In this document: positions 8,501 to 16,460 of the stretch, one piece after another | How the letters are laid out: every line of letters begins with the position of its first letter | Numbering within the stretch: the stretch's first letter is position 1 | Assembly: GCA_017475765.1 (NCBI GenBank) | Contig: JAFVEY010000034.1 | Location: forward strand, 1-38,995 | Origin: Clostridia bacterium | GTDB taxonomy: Bacteria; Bacillota; Clostridia; Oscillospirales; Acutalibacteraceae | Direction: 5' to 3' | Length of the DNA: 38,995 nucleotides | Notes under the pieces: model-generated | The model's database searches: none | Seen by the model: the letters and a program-made list of their open reading frames with translations, nothing else | What the model was told of the DNA's origin: nothing | Program-made: the position numbers and the translations under genes

Positions 8501-11500
8501 ATGAAAATTTTATATTTTATACTGTTTCTTCTTGCTGTTTTCGGGGTGCTTTTCGGTCTGAACAAGCTGATCGTCAAAGCGGCTTACGAGAAAAAGAAGA
8601 GATATCTTCACTGCAGGCTGATCGTGGCAGTTGCTCTGATGGAATTTGTGCTGGTGAATGTTTTTACTTTCACCAATCTGCTCACGCTGATCAACAATAT
8701 CATCAATTCGCAGATCGTATCGGGTATTCTGGATATGATCCTTCCGAACAGGGTATTTTATCTTGTTTATATGCTGCTGGTGCTGCTTATCATCAATCTT
8801 GCGGTAACGATTGCGGTGCTGCTGACGGTGTGGATCACAAAACTGATATTCAAAAGAAAAAGAAAATTTATTGATATTGACGATTATTACGGCTTTTCCC
8901 GTCTGCTGCATTTTCCGTGGATCGCAGCGAATCATTTCTATCAGTATGAGGATGATGAAATTACCCTTACCAACAAGGGTGTTGTCATGGGGATATGGGC
9001 AAAGGGACTGAAGAGAGCATTTCTGCTGCTTTGGGCTGTCGAAGTCATTGTGATGGCATATTCGATACTGTGGGGCGGAGAGGACTGGAACCGCTTTGTC
9101 TATTCTGTGTCCAATTCATGGTATTTTCTGCCGATGGCAGCCTTTCTGCTGACAGAACAGATACAGCTTTTTCTGGAGGCGGATATCTCCCATGAGGCAG
9201 GAACTCTCAGCTCCTGTGATGTTAATATCACCCTTTGCAGAAATGATAACCTCGTCAGGCTGTATGAGGAGATCTTTGTCAATTCGGGCGTTCTTCTGTA
9301 CAGCGAGGACGGAAAGGATCAGCACGGCGAAAGCGACAGCATCTATAATAACGACCTCGGCAATAATCAGCTGGAGGACTGCCGCTATCCCGAAATTCTG
9401 AGCGTGATCTCCAACAGGCTCAGGGAAAGCGGCATCCGCCAGTGCAACAGCTATCAGAATGCGCTTGTCGCTTTGCTCAACGGTCATTCCATCAATATCA
9501 GGGATAACACAACAGGCGAAGCGCTGATCTATATTGCCGCCTATCTGAATTATTATGTTTCTCAGGGCAAGACGGCGCTGGTGCTTTGCAATGACGAAAG
9601 CGAGGCTGTCCATGTCAGGGAAGCTATGATAAAAAAACTGGAGCTGCTGAATAACCTTTGCAGCGTGTGGGATCTCAGCACCATAGAGGATGCCGACAAC
9701 AATCGCCCGATCAATGTGCTTGTCTGCTCATACAGCGATTTTATCACACGCAATATCTTCAATAAAAGAAAGGATTTTATCAACGATCTTTTCTGCACCG
9801 TCATTACGGACGGTCTCGGACTGTTTTCTCAGGACAGCGTTCAGATCGAGCTGCTGTTCAATACGCTCAAATCCGTCAAAATGATGAAACAGTATATTAT
9901 GATCTCGGACGAAAACAATGACGACCTCCGCACAGCACTTGAAAACTGTATTAACCATGAGGTTCAGCCGTTCGCCAATAATATCCGCCATCCGCATACA
10001 GGCATTATGATCTGGAAGGAAGAAAGCTACTATAAGCTGCAGCGTCTGATCGGCATTGGCAGCTCAAAGACCTATTATATCGGTACGGCACTTCCGCTGG
10101 CGCTGGTGGCTGTCAAATATGACGTTCCGTTTGTCAATATCATTCCCAGTCCTGACAGGGGCGACAGCTCCTACTGCGACATTCAGACAGAAAACGGCAA
10201 TGAGATATATAATTTTGTCGGCAGAAAAAACGACCTCAAAGCCCTGATAAGATATAACGAGGACGAGGTCATCAGCCGTGGGGATCAGTCCGTTATCATC
10301 ATTTATGATGAAAATTATAATTTCTTTCAGGCTCTGTGGAAATGGATGAAATACGGCAACGAAAACGGCACGCTGTTTCATGTCATTTCTCCGGCTTATA
10401 TGCTGCGTGAATATTTTGCGGCTAATTTTACCAAAAAACAGTTTATCCTCAAAAACAGCGAATTCAACGCATTCGTTCCGAACAGCACAGCGCTGAAGAT
10501 CAGCCGGATGGCGGTAATGCTCGTTTCATTGTGTGAGAAAGGCCTCACAGAAGAGGAGCTGATGGAAAAATCCGCCGAATACAGATGGAATTACGGCAAT
10601 ATTGAAGAGCTGCTGACCGATTGTCTGAAAATCGTTTTTAAGGATAACGAAATACATAATATTTATGAACGCTTTCATTTTGAAGAGAAAAAGCCCTATA
10701 AGAACGAGATAGACGGATATGTTCCCGTTACCTGCGTCAAAACAACGGATGAGGTGATCAAGAAGCGTATCATGGACAGTATATCGTGCGCCAATCTGAT
10801 CTATAATGACGGTCAGTCAATGAAGCTTTCGATCCTGCGATCCAATGTGTATAATTATTATCTGCCCGGACAGTTCGCTGTGTTTGACGGATATCGTTAC
10901 AGGATTGATTCTATCAGCGATGACGGCAATATCCATGCCGCTCAGATGAATTCCCAGTATCTGCCGCAGTATTATCCGATCTCCGAATTTACCTTTGAGA
11001 ATTACGGCGTGACACAGTCCTGTATTGATACGGGAGAGATCAGTATGAATCTCGCCTGCGCCACCGTGACAAGGCATATATACGGCTATCTGTCCTGCAA
11101 TAACGGCAATAACTTTGCAGATACCGATAATTTCACAATCAACAGTCTCCGTGATATGGACGGAAATGAACTTGTCACAACGCTGAAAAGCGTGAACATC
11201 CTTGAGATCAATATCAATAAGACGATCCTGAAAGGGAAGGCAGAGCAGGCGGCAGCACTTCTTGCCTATATGCTGGGAGAGGTATTCAAGACGCTGTTCC
11301 CGAATAATTTCCAGAATATTTATGCCGTTGTATCGGAAAAATGGGAGGAAGGATTTATCCCCTCGCTGATCAAAAACGGAACGGCAAGTCCGGCAGAGAA
11401 TATTATCAGAAGCGTGATTCCGTGCTGTAATATCGGCAGCAGGGACAGCAATACGGAAAGTATTTATATTATTGAATACAGCGGTGTGGAATTCGGTTTC

Positions 11501-12391
11501 ATCAGAACCATATATCAGAAATATATTGATGTGTTTACCATTCTTCAGGATTACCTGAGCTGGTATCTCGGAAAGGAAGAGGATGCTGCCGACGGCACCG
11601 CACCGGGAAAATATCTGAACTTCGGTTCAGATGAGATCAGCTCCCTGTTCGCTCCAAACGAGCTTCTGGAGCTGCTGACAAAGATCATCCCCAATTATGA
11701 AAAGGCAGCGCCCGGAGAAGTGGAGGATATCACGAAATTTGCCAAGATATGCAGCTTCTGCAAGAAACCGACCCTCAATCCGTTCCAGCTCAGCGACGGC
11801 AGACTGATGTGCGGCTACTGTCATAATCATCAGATCAGCCAAAGGGATGAGATACGGACGCTGTTTACGGATATGGTCAGATTGATGGAAGAGAGCTACA
11901 ACATCAAATTCAGAAAGAATATCCATGTCCGCTTCAAGACCGCCAGCGAGATCAAGGCGGCAGCCTCCGATGAAGGCGGCAGAGTGCTGGGATTTTATGA
12001 ACATTCCAAAAAGGAACTGTGGCTGGAAGCAAGAGGACCGAGAACAGCGATGGAAAGCACCCTTGCACATGAGCTTACCCATTCGTGGCAGTTTGATGAG
12101 CTTGACATTGCTATGCTGAAAAAGCGTATCGGCAATGATAAAATGATAAAGCTGCTGGAGGGTCATGCGAAATTTGTGGAGATAGATGTCATGCGCCGCA
12201 AGAACGAGATCGAATCCGCCGACAATATGCACAGGCTGCTGCTGACGGATAAAAGCATTTACGGAGAGGGCTATCGGTTTGTGATATCCCAGCTTCCGGG
12301 AATGATCGCAGAGGGCAGTCATGTTACCCCGTTTGAGGCAATGAAGAGATTGACACAGCAGCTTCTTGAGGGAAAGGCGGTTATGAAGTGA
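8501..12391 (+). CDS. Membrane protein: decayed helicase, LIM-like zinc ribbon, DA1-like peptidase
   Basis: A 1296-aa chimera. Five hydrophobic segments lie near residues 4-21, 35-60, 85-115, 174-192 and 207-225. A region that reads like an SF2 helicase core follows, but its key motifs are lost: the P-loop position reads NTTGEA (336-341, no GKT/S) and the DEAH position reads VITDGL (434-439). Residues ~745-1026 resemble the C-terminal part of MrfA/YprA helicases, for example an FAVFDGYRYRIDSI segment and a later IYIIEYSGVEFGF segment. Next is a C-x2-C-x16-C-x2-C zinc ribbon (Cys1084, 1087, 1104, 1107) like a LIM module. Then comes a metallopeptidase with HELTH (His1190, Glu1191, His1194) and a likely third ligand Glu1220 in LLEGH. 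LIM plus HExxH is the layout of plant DA1 peptidases. GGAG precedes the ATG. Zinc ribbon and HExxH are certain; the helicase ancestry is pattern-based. Confidence 0.75.
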   Translation: MKILYFILFLLAVFGVLFGLNKLIVKAAYEKKKRYLHCRLIVAVALMEFVLVNVFTFTNLLTLINNIINSQIVSGILDMILPNRVFYLVYMLLVLLIINLAVTIAVLLTVWITKLIFKRKRKFIDIDDYYGFSRLLHFPWIAANHFYQYEDDEITLTNKGVVMGIWAKGLKRAFLLLWAVEVIVMAYSILWGGEDWNRFVYSVSNSWYFLPMAAFLLTEQIQLFLEADISHEAGTLSSCDVNITLCRNDNLVRLYEEIFVNSGVLLYSEDGKDQHGESDSIYNNDLGNNQLEDCRYPEILSVISNRLRESGIRQCNSYQNALVALLNGHSINIRDNTTGEALIYIAAYLNYYVSQGKTALVLCNDESEAVHVREAMIKKLELLNNLCSVWDLSTIEDADNNRPINVLVCSYSDFITRNIFNKRKDFINDLFCTVITDGLGLFSQDSVQIELLFNTLKSVKMMKQYIMISDENNDDLRTALENCINHEVQPFANNIRHPHTGIMIWKEESYYKLQRLIGIGSSKTYYIGTALPLALVAVKYDVPFVNIIPSPDRGDSSYCDIQTENGNEIYNFVGRKNDLKALIRYNEDEVISRGDQSVIIIYDENYNFFQALWKWMKYGNENGTLFHVISPAYMLREYFAANFTKKQFILKNSEFNAFVPNSTALKISRMAVMLVSLCEKGLTEEELMEKSAEYRWNYGNIEELLTDCLKIVFKDNEIHNIYERFHFEEKKPYKNEIDGYVPVTCVKTTDEVIKKRIMDSISCANLIYNDGQSMKLSILRSNVYNYYLPGQFAVFDGYRYRIDSISDDGNIHAAQMNSQYLPQYYPISEFTFENYGVTQSCIDTGEISMNLACATVTRHIYGYLSCNNGNNFADTDNFTINSLRDMDGNELVTTLKSVNILEININKTILKGKAEQAAALLAYMLGEVFKTLFPNNFQNIYAVVSEKWEEGFIPSLIKNGTASPAENIIRSVIPCCNIGSRDSNTESIYIIEYSGVEFGFIRTIYQKYIDVFTILQDYLSWYLGKEEDAADGTAPGKYLNFGSDEISSLFAPNELLELLTKIIPNYEKAAPGEVEDITKFAKICSFCKKPTLNPFQLSDGRLMCGYCHNHQISQRDEIRTLFTDMVRLMEESYNIKFRKNIHVRFKTASEIKAAASDEGGRVLGFYEHSKKELWLEARGPRTAMESTLAHELTHSWQFDELDIAMLKKRIGNDKMIKLLEGHAKFVEIDVMRRKNEIESADNMHRLLLTDKSIYGEGYRFVISQLPGMIAEGSHVTPFEAMKRLTQQLLEGKAVMK

Positions 12392-13428
12392 AACACATTG
12401 TGAACAGGGTATTTTGTCTGATACTGGCGATTTCAGGTGCGCTTGTATTTTCCTCCTGCGGCAATGGCGAAAAGATGAATTCTCTTTTTGAGGACGGCTG
12501 GACACAGTATGCGTCCGGAAAGCAGGAAGAGGATTTCTCTGTCAAAAATACCGGAGAGCGCCTGAAAAAGCTGCTTGATTCCTATTCCGGTTCTTATGAG
12601 ATTCCTTCCGCCAATATGATTGACGATGATGATATTCCCTATTATGAGGATCAGCGCAGAAAAGCCATGGACGGCGATAACGACCAAAGCAGCAGTCCGT
12701 CTGATGACGGAGATATCAGAACCGTGAACAGCGATACGGAACTGATACGGCTGTTCCATGATGCTTATGATAATACGGATGAGTATGTTTCCTTTAAGCT
12801 GGGAAAAAATATGAGCTTTGATGTCAATGAACTGAATTCGATGTACCAGACGCTTGTGAGAGAGGATCCGATTGATGTCAGGGGAGTTGCGTCATGGAAT
12901 TACTGGGTAGCCAATGATGTCTATACCATCAATATCATATATGCGATCGACATTGATGAGTTGAAAAGAATCAAAAAGGAAACTGTACAGCTCGTGGATG
13001 AGGCGGCAAAGGAATTTGACACAGCAGGAAAATCCGAATATGAGATCGTGAAAGAAGTCAATGATTATCTTTGTGACAGAGTGGAATATCCTGATGCAGA
13101 GCCGTATGAAGAGATAACACATACAGCCTATGGAGCGCTCCGCAACGGAAGTGCCGTATGTGACGGTTATTCGTGCGCTGCAAAGCTGATACTGAACAAG
13201 CTTTCCGTAAAGTGCGATATTGTGATAGGCGTATGCACCAACGGCGGAGGCCATGCGTGGAATCTGGTGCAGGTTGACGGAAACTGGTATCAGCTCGACA
13301 TTACATGGAATGACGGCTCTTACAGCCGCAGCGACTACTTCCTCGTGACAGACGACTATATGAAAGCAAGCAGAACATGGGATGAGTCGGAATACCCTGC
13401 CACTCCCACAACCCCTTACGGCCCGTAA
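12388..13428 (+). CDS. Transglutaminase-like lipoprotein
   Basis: A 346-aa protein starting with GTG at 12388, overlapping the previous stop by four bases (GTGA), which indicates translational coupling. The N-terminus is a lipoprotein signal ending at a lipobox-like FSSC near residue 24, so it should be lipid-anchored outside the membrane. An acidic linker follows. The C-terminal half is a transglutaminase-like cysteine peptidase fold with Cys258 (AVCDGY), His289 (GGHAWN) and Asp304 (YQLDITWND) as the catalytic triad. Bacterial members cleave or cross-link proteins or peptidoglycan-associated peptides at the surface. It is the last gene of the operon before a strong terminator and may process or attach a partner of the exported vWA protein. 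The substrate is unknown. Confidence 0.85.
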   Translation: MKHIVNRVFCLILAISGALVFSSCGNGEKMNSLFEDGWTQYASGKQEEDFSVKNTGERLKKLLDSYSGSYEIPSANMIDDDDIPYYEDQRRKAMDGDNDQSSSPSDDGDIRTVNSDTELIRLFHDAYDNTDEYVSFKLGKNMSFDVNELNSMYQTLVREDPIDVRGVASWNYWVANDVYTINIIYAIDIDELKRIKKETVQLVDEAAKEFDTAGKSEYEIVKEVNDYLCDRVEYPDAEPYEEITHTAYGALRNGSAVCDGYSCAAKLILNKLSVKCDIVIGVCTNGGGHAWNLVQVDGNWYQLDITWNDGSYSRSDYFLVTDDYMKASRTWDESEYPATPTTPYGP

Positions 13429-13432
13429 AAAT

Positions 13433-13470
13433 ATCCTGCCGGCGTAGTGTCATTTGCCGGCAGGATTTTT
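13433..13470 (+). terminator. Rho-independent terminator of the five-gene operon
   Basis: A perfect 11-bp stem (13433-13443 with 13456-13466), 12-base loop and T-rich tail, starting five bases after the lipoprotein stop. The 13470-13560 interval after it is very AT-rich with several TATAAT-like boxes, but I could not settle on one promoter for the next gene. Confidence 0.9.
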
Positions 13471-13567
13471 TATTATAAATTTACACTAATTTTATAATTT
13501 GTATCTATAAATTTACTGTATAATTTGTTATAATTAGGATATCAAATCGAAAAGGAGGGCTGCGCTT

Positions 13568-13999
13568 ATGAATCTGTTTTATCTGCTTAAGCCGAAATCG
13601 ACCGTATCCTATCTTTACAAAACAAATACAATACGTCAGGGACTGGAAAAAATGAGGGCGCACGGCTATACCGCCATTCCTGTCTTAGATGATAACGGAG
13701 AATATATCGGAACGGTCAGCGAGGGAGATTTCCTTTGGCATATCCTTCGTTTTAAAAATGACAGCATTAAATTTCAGGAGGATTTCTATATTATAGACAT
13801 CGTGAACGAGGACAGGAATCTGCCTGTGAAAACCGATGTTACCATGGATGAGCTTCTTCTGAGGGTGATGGATCAGAATTTTGTCCCTGTTATTGACGAC
13901 AGAAATATTTTCATAGGAATCGTTACACGAAAGGATGTTATCAAATATTTTTATGACAAGGAGCAAAGCATGATATCCGGATCCGTTATGTCTGTTTGA
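13568..13999 (+). CDS. CBS-pair domain protein
   Basis: A 143-aa protein preceded by AAAGGAGG. It consists almost only of two CBS motifs, at about residues 10-60 (with the GYTAIPVLDDNGEYIGTVS pattern) and 75-135 (NFVPVIDDRNIFIGIVTRKD pattern). Stand-alone CBS pairs bind adenosyl nucleotides (ATP, AMP, SAM or c-di-AMP) and act as energy or second-messenger sensors. No attached catalytic domain is present. It is monocistronic in appearance: a terminator lies upstream and a fresh promoter overlaps its stop codon. The ligand cannot be read from the sequence. Confidence 0.85.
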   Translation: MNLFYLLKPKSTVSYLYKTNTIRQGLEKMRAHGYTAIPVLDDNGEYIGTVSEGDFLWHILRFKNDSIKFQEDFYIIDIVNEDRNLPVKTDVTMDELLLRVMDQNFVPVIDDRNIFIGIVTRKDVIKYFYDKEQSMISGSVMSV

Positions 14000-14024
14000 C
14001 AATACTGATGCAATGGATTATAAT
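13996..14024 (+). promoter_or_regulatory. Promoter of tatD
   Basis: TTGACA (13996-14001) and TATAAT (14019-14024) with a 17-base spacer. The -35 overlaps the stop codon of the CBS gene. The interval also holds an imperfect inverted repeat (AATACT at 14001 with AGTATT at 14032, GCAAT with ATTGC inside) that could be an operator or leader hairpin. Confidence 0.7.
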
Positions 14025-14056
14025 GGATTGCAGTATTATATATAAGGAAAGAAATT

Positions 14057-14815
14057 ATGAATATGATATTTGATACACACGCACACTATGACGACGCCGC
14101 CTTTGATGCCGACAGGGATGAGCTGATTGCGCATATCCTCGGCAGCGGAGTATGCACCATTGTCAATCAGGGGACGGATGTCCGTACTTCACGCTTCGGA
14201 CTGCAGCTTGCAGAGCAATATGACGGTGTTTTCGCCGCTGTCGGACTGCACCCAGAATGTCTGGACGAAAACAGCCTGAACGACATTGAGGAGATACGGC
14301 GGCTTGCCAAAAATCCGAAGGCTGTGGCAATCGGCGAGATCGGACTGGATTATCATTATGATATCCCCCGTGAGCTTCAGAAGGAGGTTTTCGTCCGTTT
14401 GCTGGCGCTTGCGGAAGAGCTGGATATGCCTGTCAATATCCATGACAGGGAAGCACACGGCGACACGCTCGATATTCTCAGAAAATACCGTCCGAAGGGT
14501 ATCCTTCACTGCTTTTCGGGAAGTGTTGAAATGGCAAGGGAAATTGTCGGGCTGGGAATGTATATCGGGATAGGCGGAGTCGTTACATTTAAAAATGCAA
14601 GAAAAACGGTTGAGGTCGTCCGTGAGATACCGCTGGAAAGGATCGTGCTGGAAACGGACTGCCCCTATCTTGCGCCTGTTCCGTTCAGGGGAAAACGCAA
14701 TGATTCCTCTATGATTAGTTATACAGCACAGCGTATTGCCGAAATAAAGGGTATTACCGCAGAAGAGGTTTTAAATACGACAAAAACCAATGCGGAAAGA
14801 GTATATAATTTATAG
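14057..14815 (+). CDS. tatD: TatD-family metal-dependent deoxyribonuclease
   Basis: A 252-aa protein of the length usual for TatD/YcfH. Metal ligands of the TIM-barrel amidohydrolase fold are all visible: DTHAH at the N-terminus, GEIGLDYH in the middle, then NIHDREAH, LHCFSGS and ETDCPYL. TatD enzymes are 3'-5' exonucleases linked to DNA repair and turnover of damaged DNA. AAGGAAAG lies six bases before the ATG at 14057; an ATG two codons later is an alternative. The stop codon touches the first repeat copy. Its own promoter overlaps the end of the CBS gene. Confidence 0.93.
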   Translation: MNMIFDTHAHYDDAAFDADRDELIAHILGSGVCTIVNQGTDVRTSRFGLQLAEQYDGVFAAVGLHPECLDENSLNDIEEIRRLAKNPKAVAIGEIGLDYHYDIPRELQKEVFVRLLALAEELDMPVNIHDREAHGDTLDILRKYRPKGILHCFSGSVEMAREIVGLGMYIGIGGVVTFKNARKTVEVVREIPLERIVLETDCPYLAPVPFRGKRNDSSMISYTAQRIAEIKGITAEEVLNTTKTNAERVYNL

Positions 14816-14985
14816 TAAACCAAATTAAAAATTCCTATTAAAACACACGGGTGCAGGGGCTTCAGCTCCTGCCGGGGTCCAGGGAGAGCAGTCCTGGTGG
14901 GGTTTGGGGGTGCGGGTGTCCAGTGGACACCTCTGCGAAGCAGAAGCACCGACCGAGCCGGCAGGTGAGACTCAACGCCCCAATT
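14815..14985 (+). repeat. Interspersed structured repeat, long form (copy 1)
   Basis: This copy runs from GTAAAC to CCCCAATT (171 bp) and matches copy 3 (37797-37968) almost base for base over its 3' ~130 bases. It contains a strong hairpin (GCAGGGGCT with AGCTCCTGC), a CCAGG/CCTGG stem, and an internal module that folds as a three-way junction: GGTGC (14909-14913) with GCACC (14946-14950), enclosing GGTGTCC/GGACACC and CTGC/GCAG. CCTGCCGG (14868-14875) is also perfectly complementary to CCGGCAGG (14958-14965), an alternative pairing. It lies between tatD and the SDR gene and would form part of the leader of the latter. Confidence 0.85.
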
Positions 14986-15007
14986 ATCGGAACGGGAGGA
15001 AAACAAA

Positions 15008-15757
15008 ATGAAAGCATTGGTGACGGGTGCAAGCTCAGGGATAGGAAGAGATATTGCCCGTGCGCTTGTATGCAGGGGATGGGATGTCATCCTTGTCGCA
15101 AGACGTGCCGAGAGACTGATGGATCTGAAAAAAGAACTGGGAAAACACGCAAGGTGCGTCCGGTGTGATGTTTCTCATGCCGATGAATGTCTGAAGCTGC
15201 ATGAGGTGTTGCAGGGAGAGGATATCGAAATGCTTGTCAATTGTGCAGGCTTCGGGCTTTGCGGCTTCTTTACGGAAACCTCTCTGGAAAAAGAGCTTGA
15301 AATGATCGATACGAATGTTAGGGCTGTACATATTCTGACCAAACTCTTTCTGCAGGATTTTATGCTCAAAAACAAGGGGTATATCCTGAATGTCGCTTCT
15401 ATTGCAGGATTTTTTTCGGGACCGCTGATGGCAACTTATTATGCGACAAAGAATTATGTTGTCAGCATGACGGGTGCGATCTATGAGGAGCTGAAAAGAA
15501 GGGGCAGCAATGTCAGAATAAGCGCCCTTTGTCCGGGACCGGTAGATACTGAATTCAATAAAGTCGCTCATGTGAAGTTCTCTTCGGCGCCCATTGACAG
15601 CAAAACAGCGGCTTCTCAGGCGCTGGACGGTCTTATGGCAGGAAAGCTGTATATCATACCGACCTTCAAAATGAAATGTCTTAAATTTGTCAAAAGGCTT
15701 CTGCCCGACAAGACGATAACGCATTTCTGCTATTCATTTCAAAAGAAAAAAAGATAA
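15008..15757 (+). CDS. Short-chain dehydrogenase/reductase (SDR)
   Basis: A 249-aa classical SDR. The NAD(P)-binding TGASSGIG motif is at residues 6-13, NCAG follows strand 4, and the catalytic YxxxK is present as YYATK after a serine in NVASIAG. The LVARR after beta-2 suggests NADP(H) preference. The sequence is closest in feel to DltE/YqjQ-type SDRs that act on lipid or sterol-like carbonyls, but the substrate cannot be told. A good GGGAGG site precedes the ATG at 15008. Its leader contains the long structured repeat (copy 1). Confidence 0.9.
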   Translation: MKALVTGASSGIGRDIARALVCRGWDVILVARRAERLMDLKKELGKHARCVRCDVSHADECLKLHEVLQGEDIEMLVNCAGFGLCGFFTETSLEKELEMIDTNVRAVHILTKLFLQDFMLKNKGYILNVASIAGFFSGPLMATYYATKNYVVSMTGAIYEELKRRGSNVRISALCPGPVDTEFNKVAHVKFSSAPIDSKTAASQALDGLMAGKLYIIPTFKMKCLKFVKRLLPDKTITHFCYSFQKKKR

Positions 15758-15777
15758 AGAAAAACAGGGGAATCAAT

Positions 15778-16410
15778 ATGCTTACAGTCAATAATACAGA
15801 GGTAATGAATCTTCATAATGCAATGAGAGGAGCGAGGAATCCGCTTAACAGCTGGGCAAGATCGGACAGCTATTTTGATGAAAACGGAAAATATGTCCTC
15901 GGCGAAAACGATCTTTCTCTGGCGGTGCGCCTTCGCAGAGCAGGAGGAGATCACCGCAAATTTCTGCGTCAGGTATTTGTCACGGCGGATATCACCGCAC
16001 CGATGTACTGGTGGAAGGAATATGATACTTATAAGGTAGGAACAGTTGCCAATTCAACCAGCACCATGCACAAGATCACCTCTGTGCCGTTTGATATCTC
16101 TCATTTCAGCTGTGATAAGATGGATGAGGAAACGCTGGCAAAAATGCAGGGTGTCATAGATTATCTGGAATCGCTCCGTGTGAGGTTTCTGGAAACAAAG
16201 GATAAGCAGTACTGGTATGATATCATACAGTTTCTGCCGTCGAGCTACAATCAGATGAGAACCTGCACCATGAATTACGAAAACCTTATCAGTATGTATC
16301 ACGCAAGGAAAAATCACAAACTGGAGGAATGGCACCGCTTCTGCGATTTTGTCAGGGGCTTGCCCTATGCCGAAGAGCTGATTATATGCGAAAACAAGCA
16401 GGAAAATTAA
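15778..16410 (+). CDS. Uncharacterised 210-aa protein with WWKEYDTYKVGT motif
   Basis: The gene starts 20 bp after the SDR stop and ends just before a terminator, so it is probably co-transcribed. The most striking block is around residues 60-100: an LRRAGGDHRKFLRQ segment, then APMYWWKEYDTYKVGT and NSTSTMHKI. I recall similar blocks in unannotated proteins of Firmicutes and their phages. The Arg/His-rich then Ser/Thr-rich arrangement is loosely like flavin-dependent thymidylate synthase (ThyX), but the ThyX RHRxxS motif is not present, so I do not assign that function. No TM segment or signal peptide. The protein is soluble and likely globular. Confidence 0.65.
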   Translation: MLTVNNTEVMNLHNAMRGARNPLNSWARSDSYFDENGKYVLGENDLSLAVRLRRAGGDHRKFLRQVFVTADITAPMYWWKEYDTYKVGTVANSTSTMHKITSVPFDISHFSCDKMDEETLAKMQGVIDYLESLRVRFLETKDKQYWYDIIQFLPSSYNQMRTCTMNYENLISMYHARKNHKLEEWHRFCDFVRGLPYAEELIICENKQEN

Positions 16411-16422
16411 GAGCCTGCACCG

Positions 16423-16460
16423 ACTGCCGCAAAGCAAATGTGCTGCGGCAGTTATTTTTT
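16423..16460 (+). terminator. Rho-independent terminator
   Basis: Stem ACTGCCGCA (16423-16431) with TGCGGCAGT (16444-16452), then TATTTTTT. It closes the SDR plus unknown-protein unit. Confidence 0.88.

Noticed and set aside
522-13428. Treating the five-gene operon as a known gas-vesicle, type VII secretion or BREX-like locus
   Set aside because: None of the marker proteins of those systems (GvpA, EssC/WXG100, PglX/BrxC) is present.
14851-15007. Open frames through the interspersed repeat giving LQLLPGSR-type peptides
   Set aside because: The same frames appear in all three repeat copies, on both strands, without ribosome sites. They reflect the GC-rich repeat, not genes.
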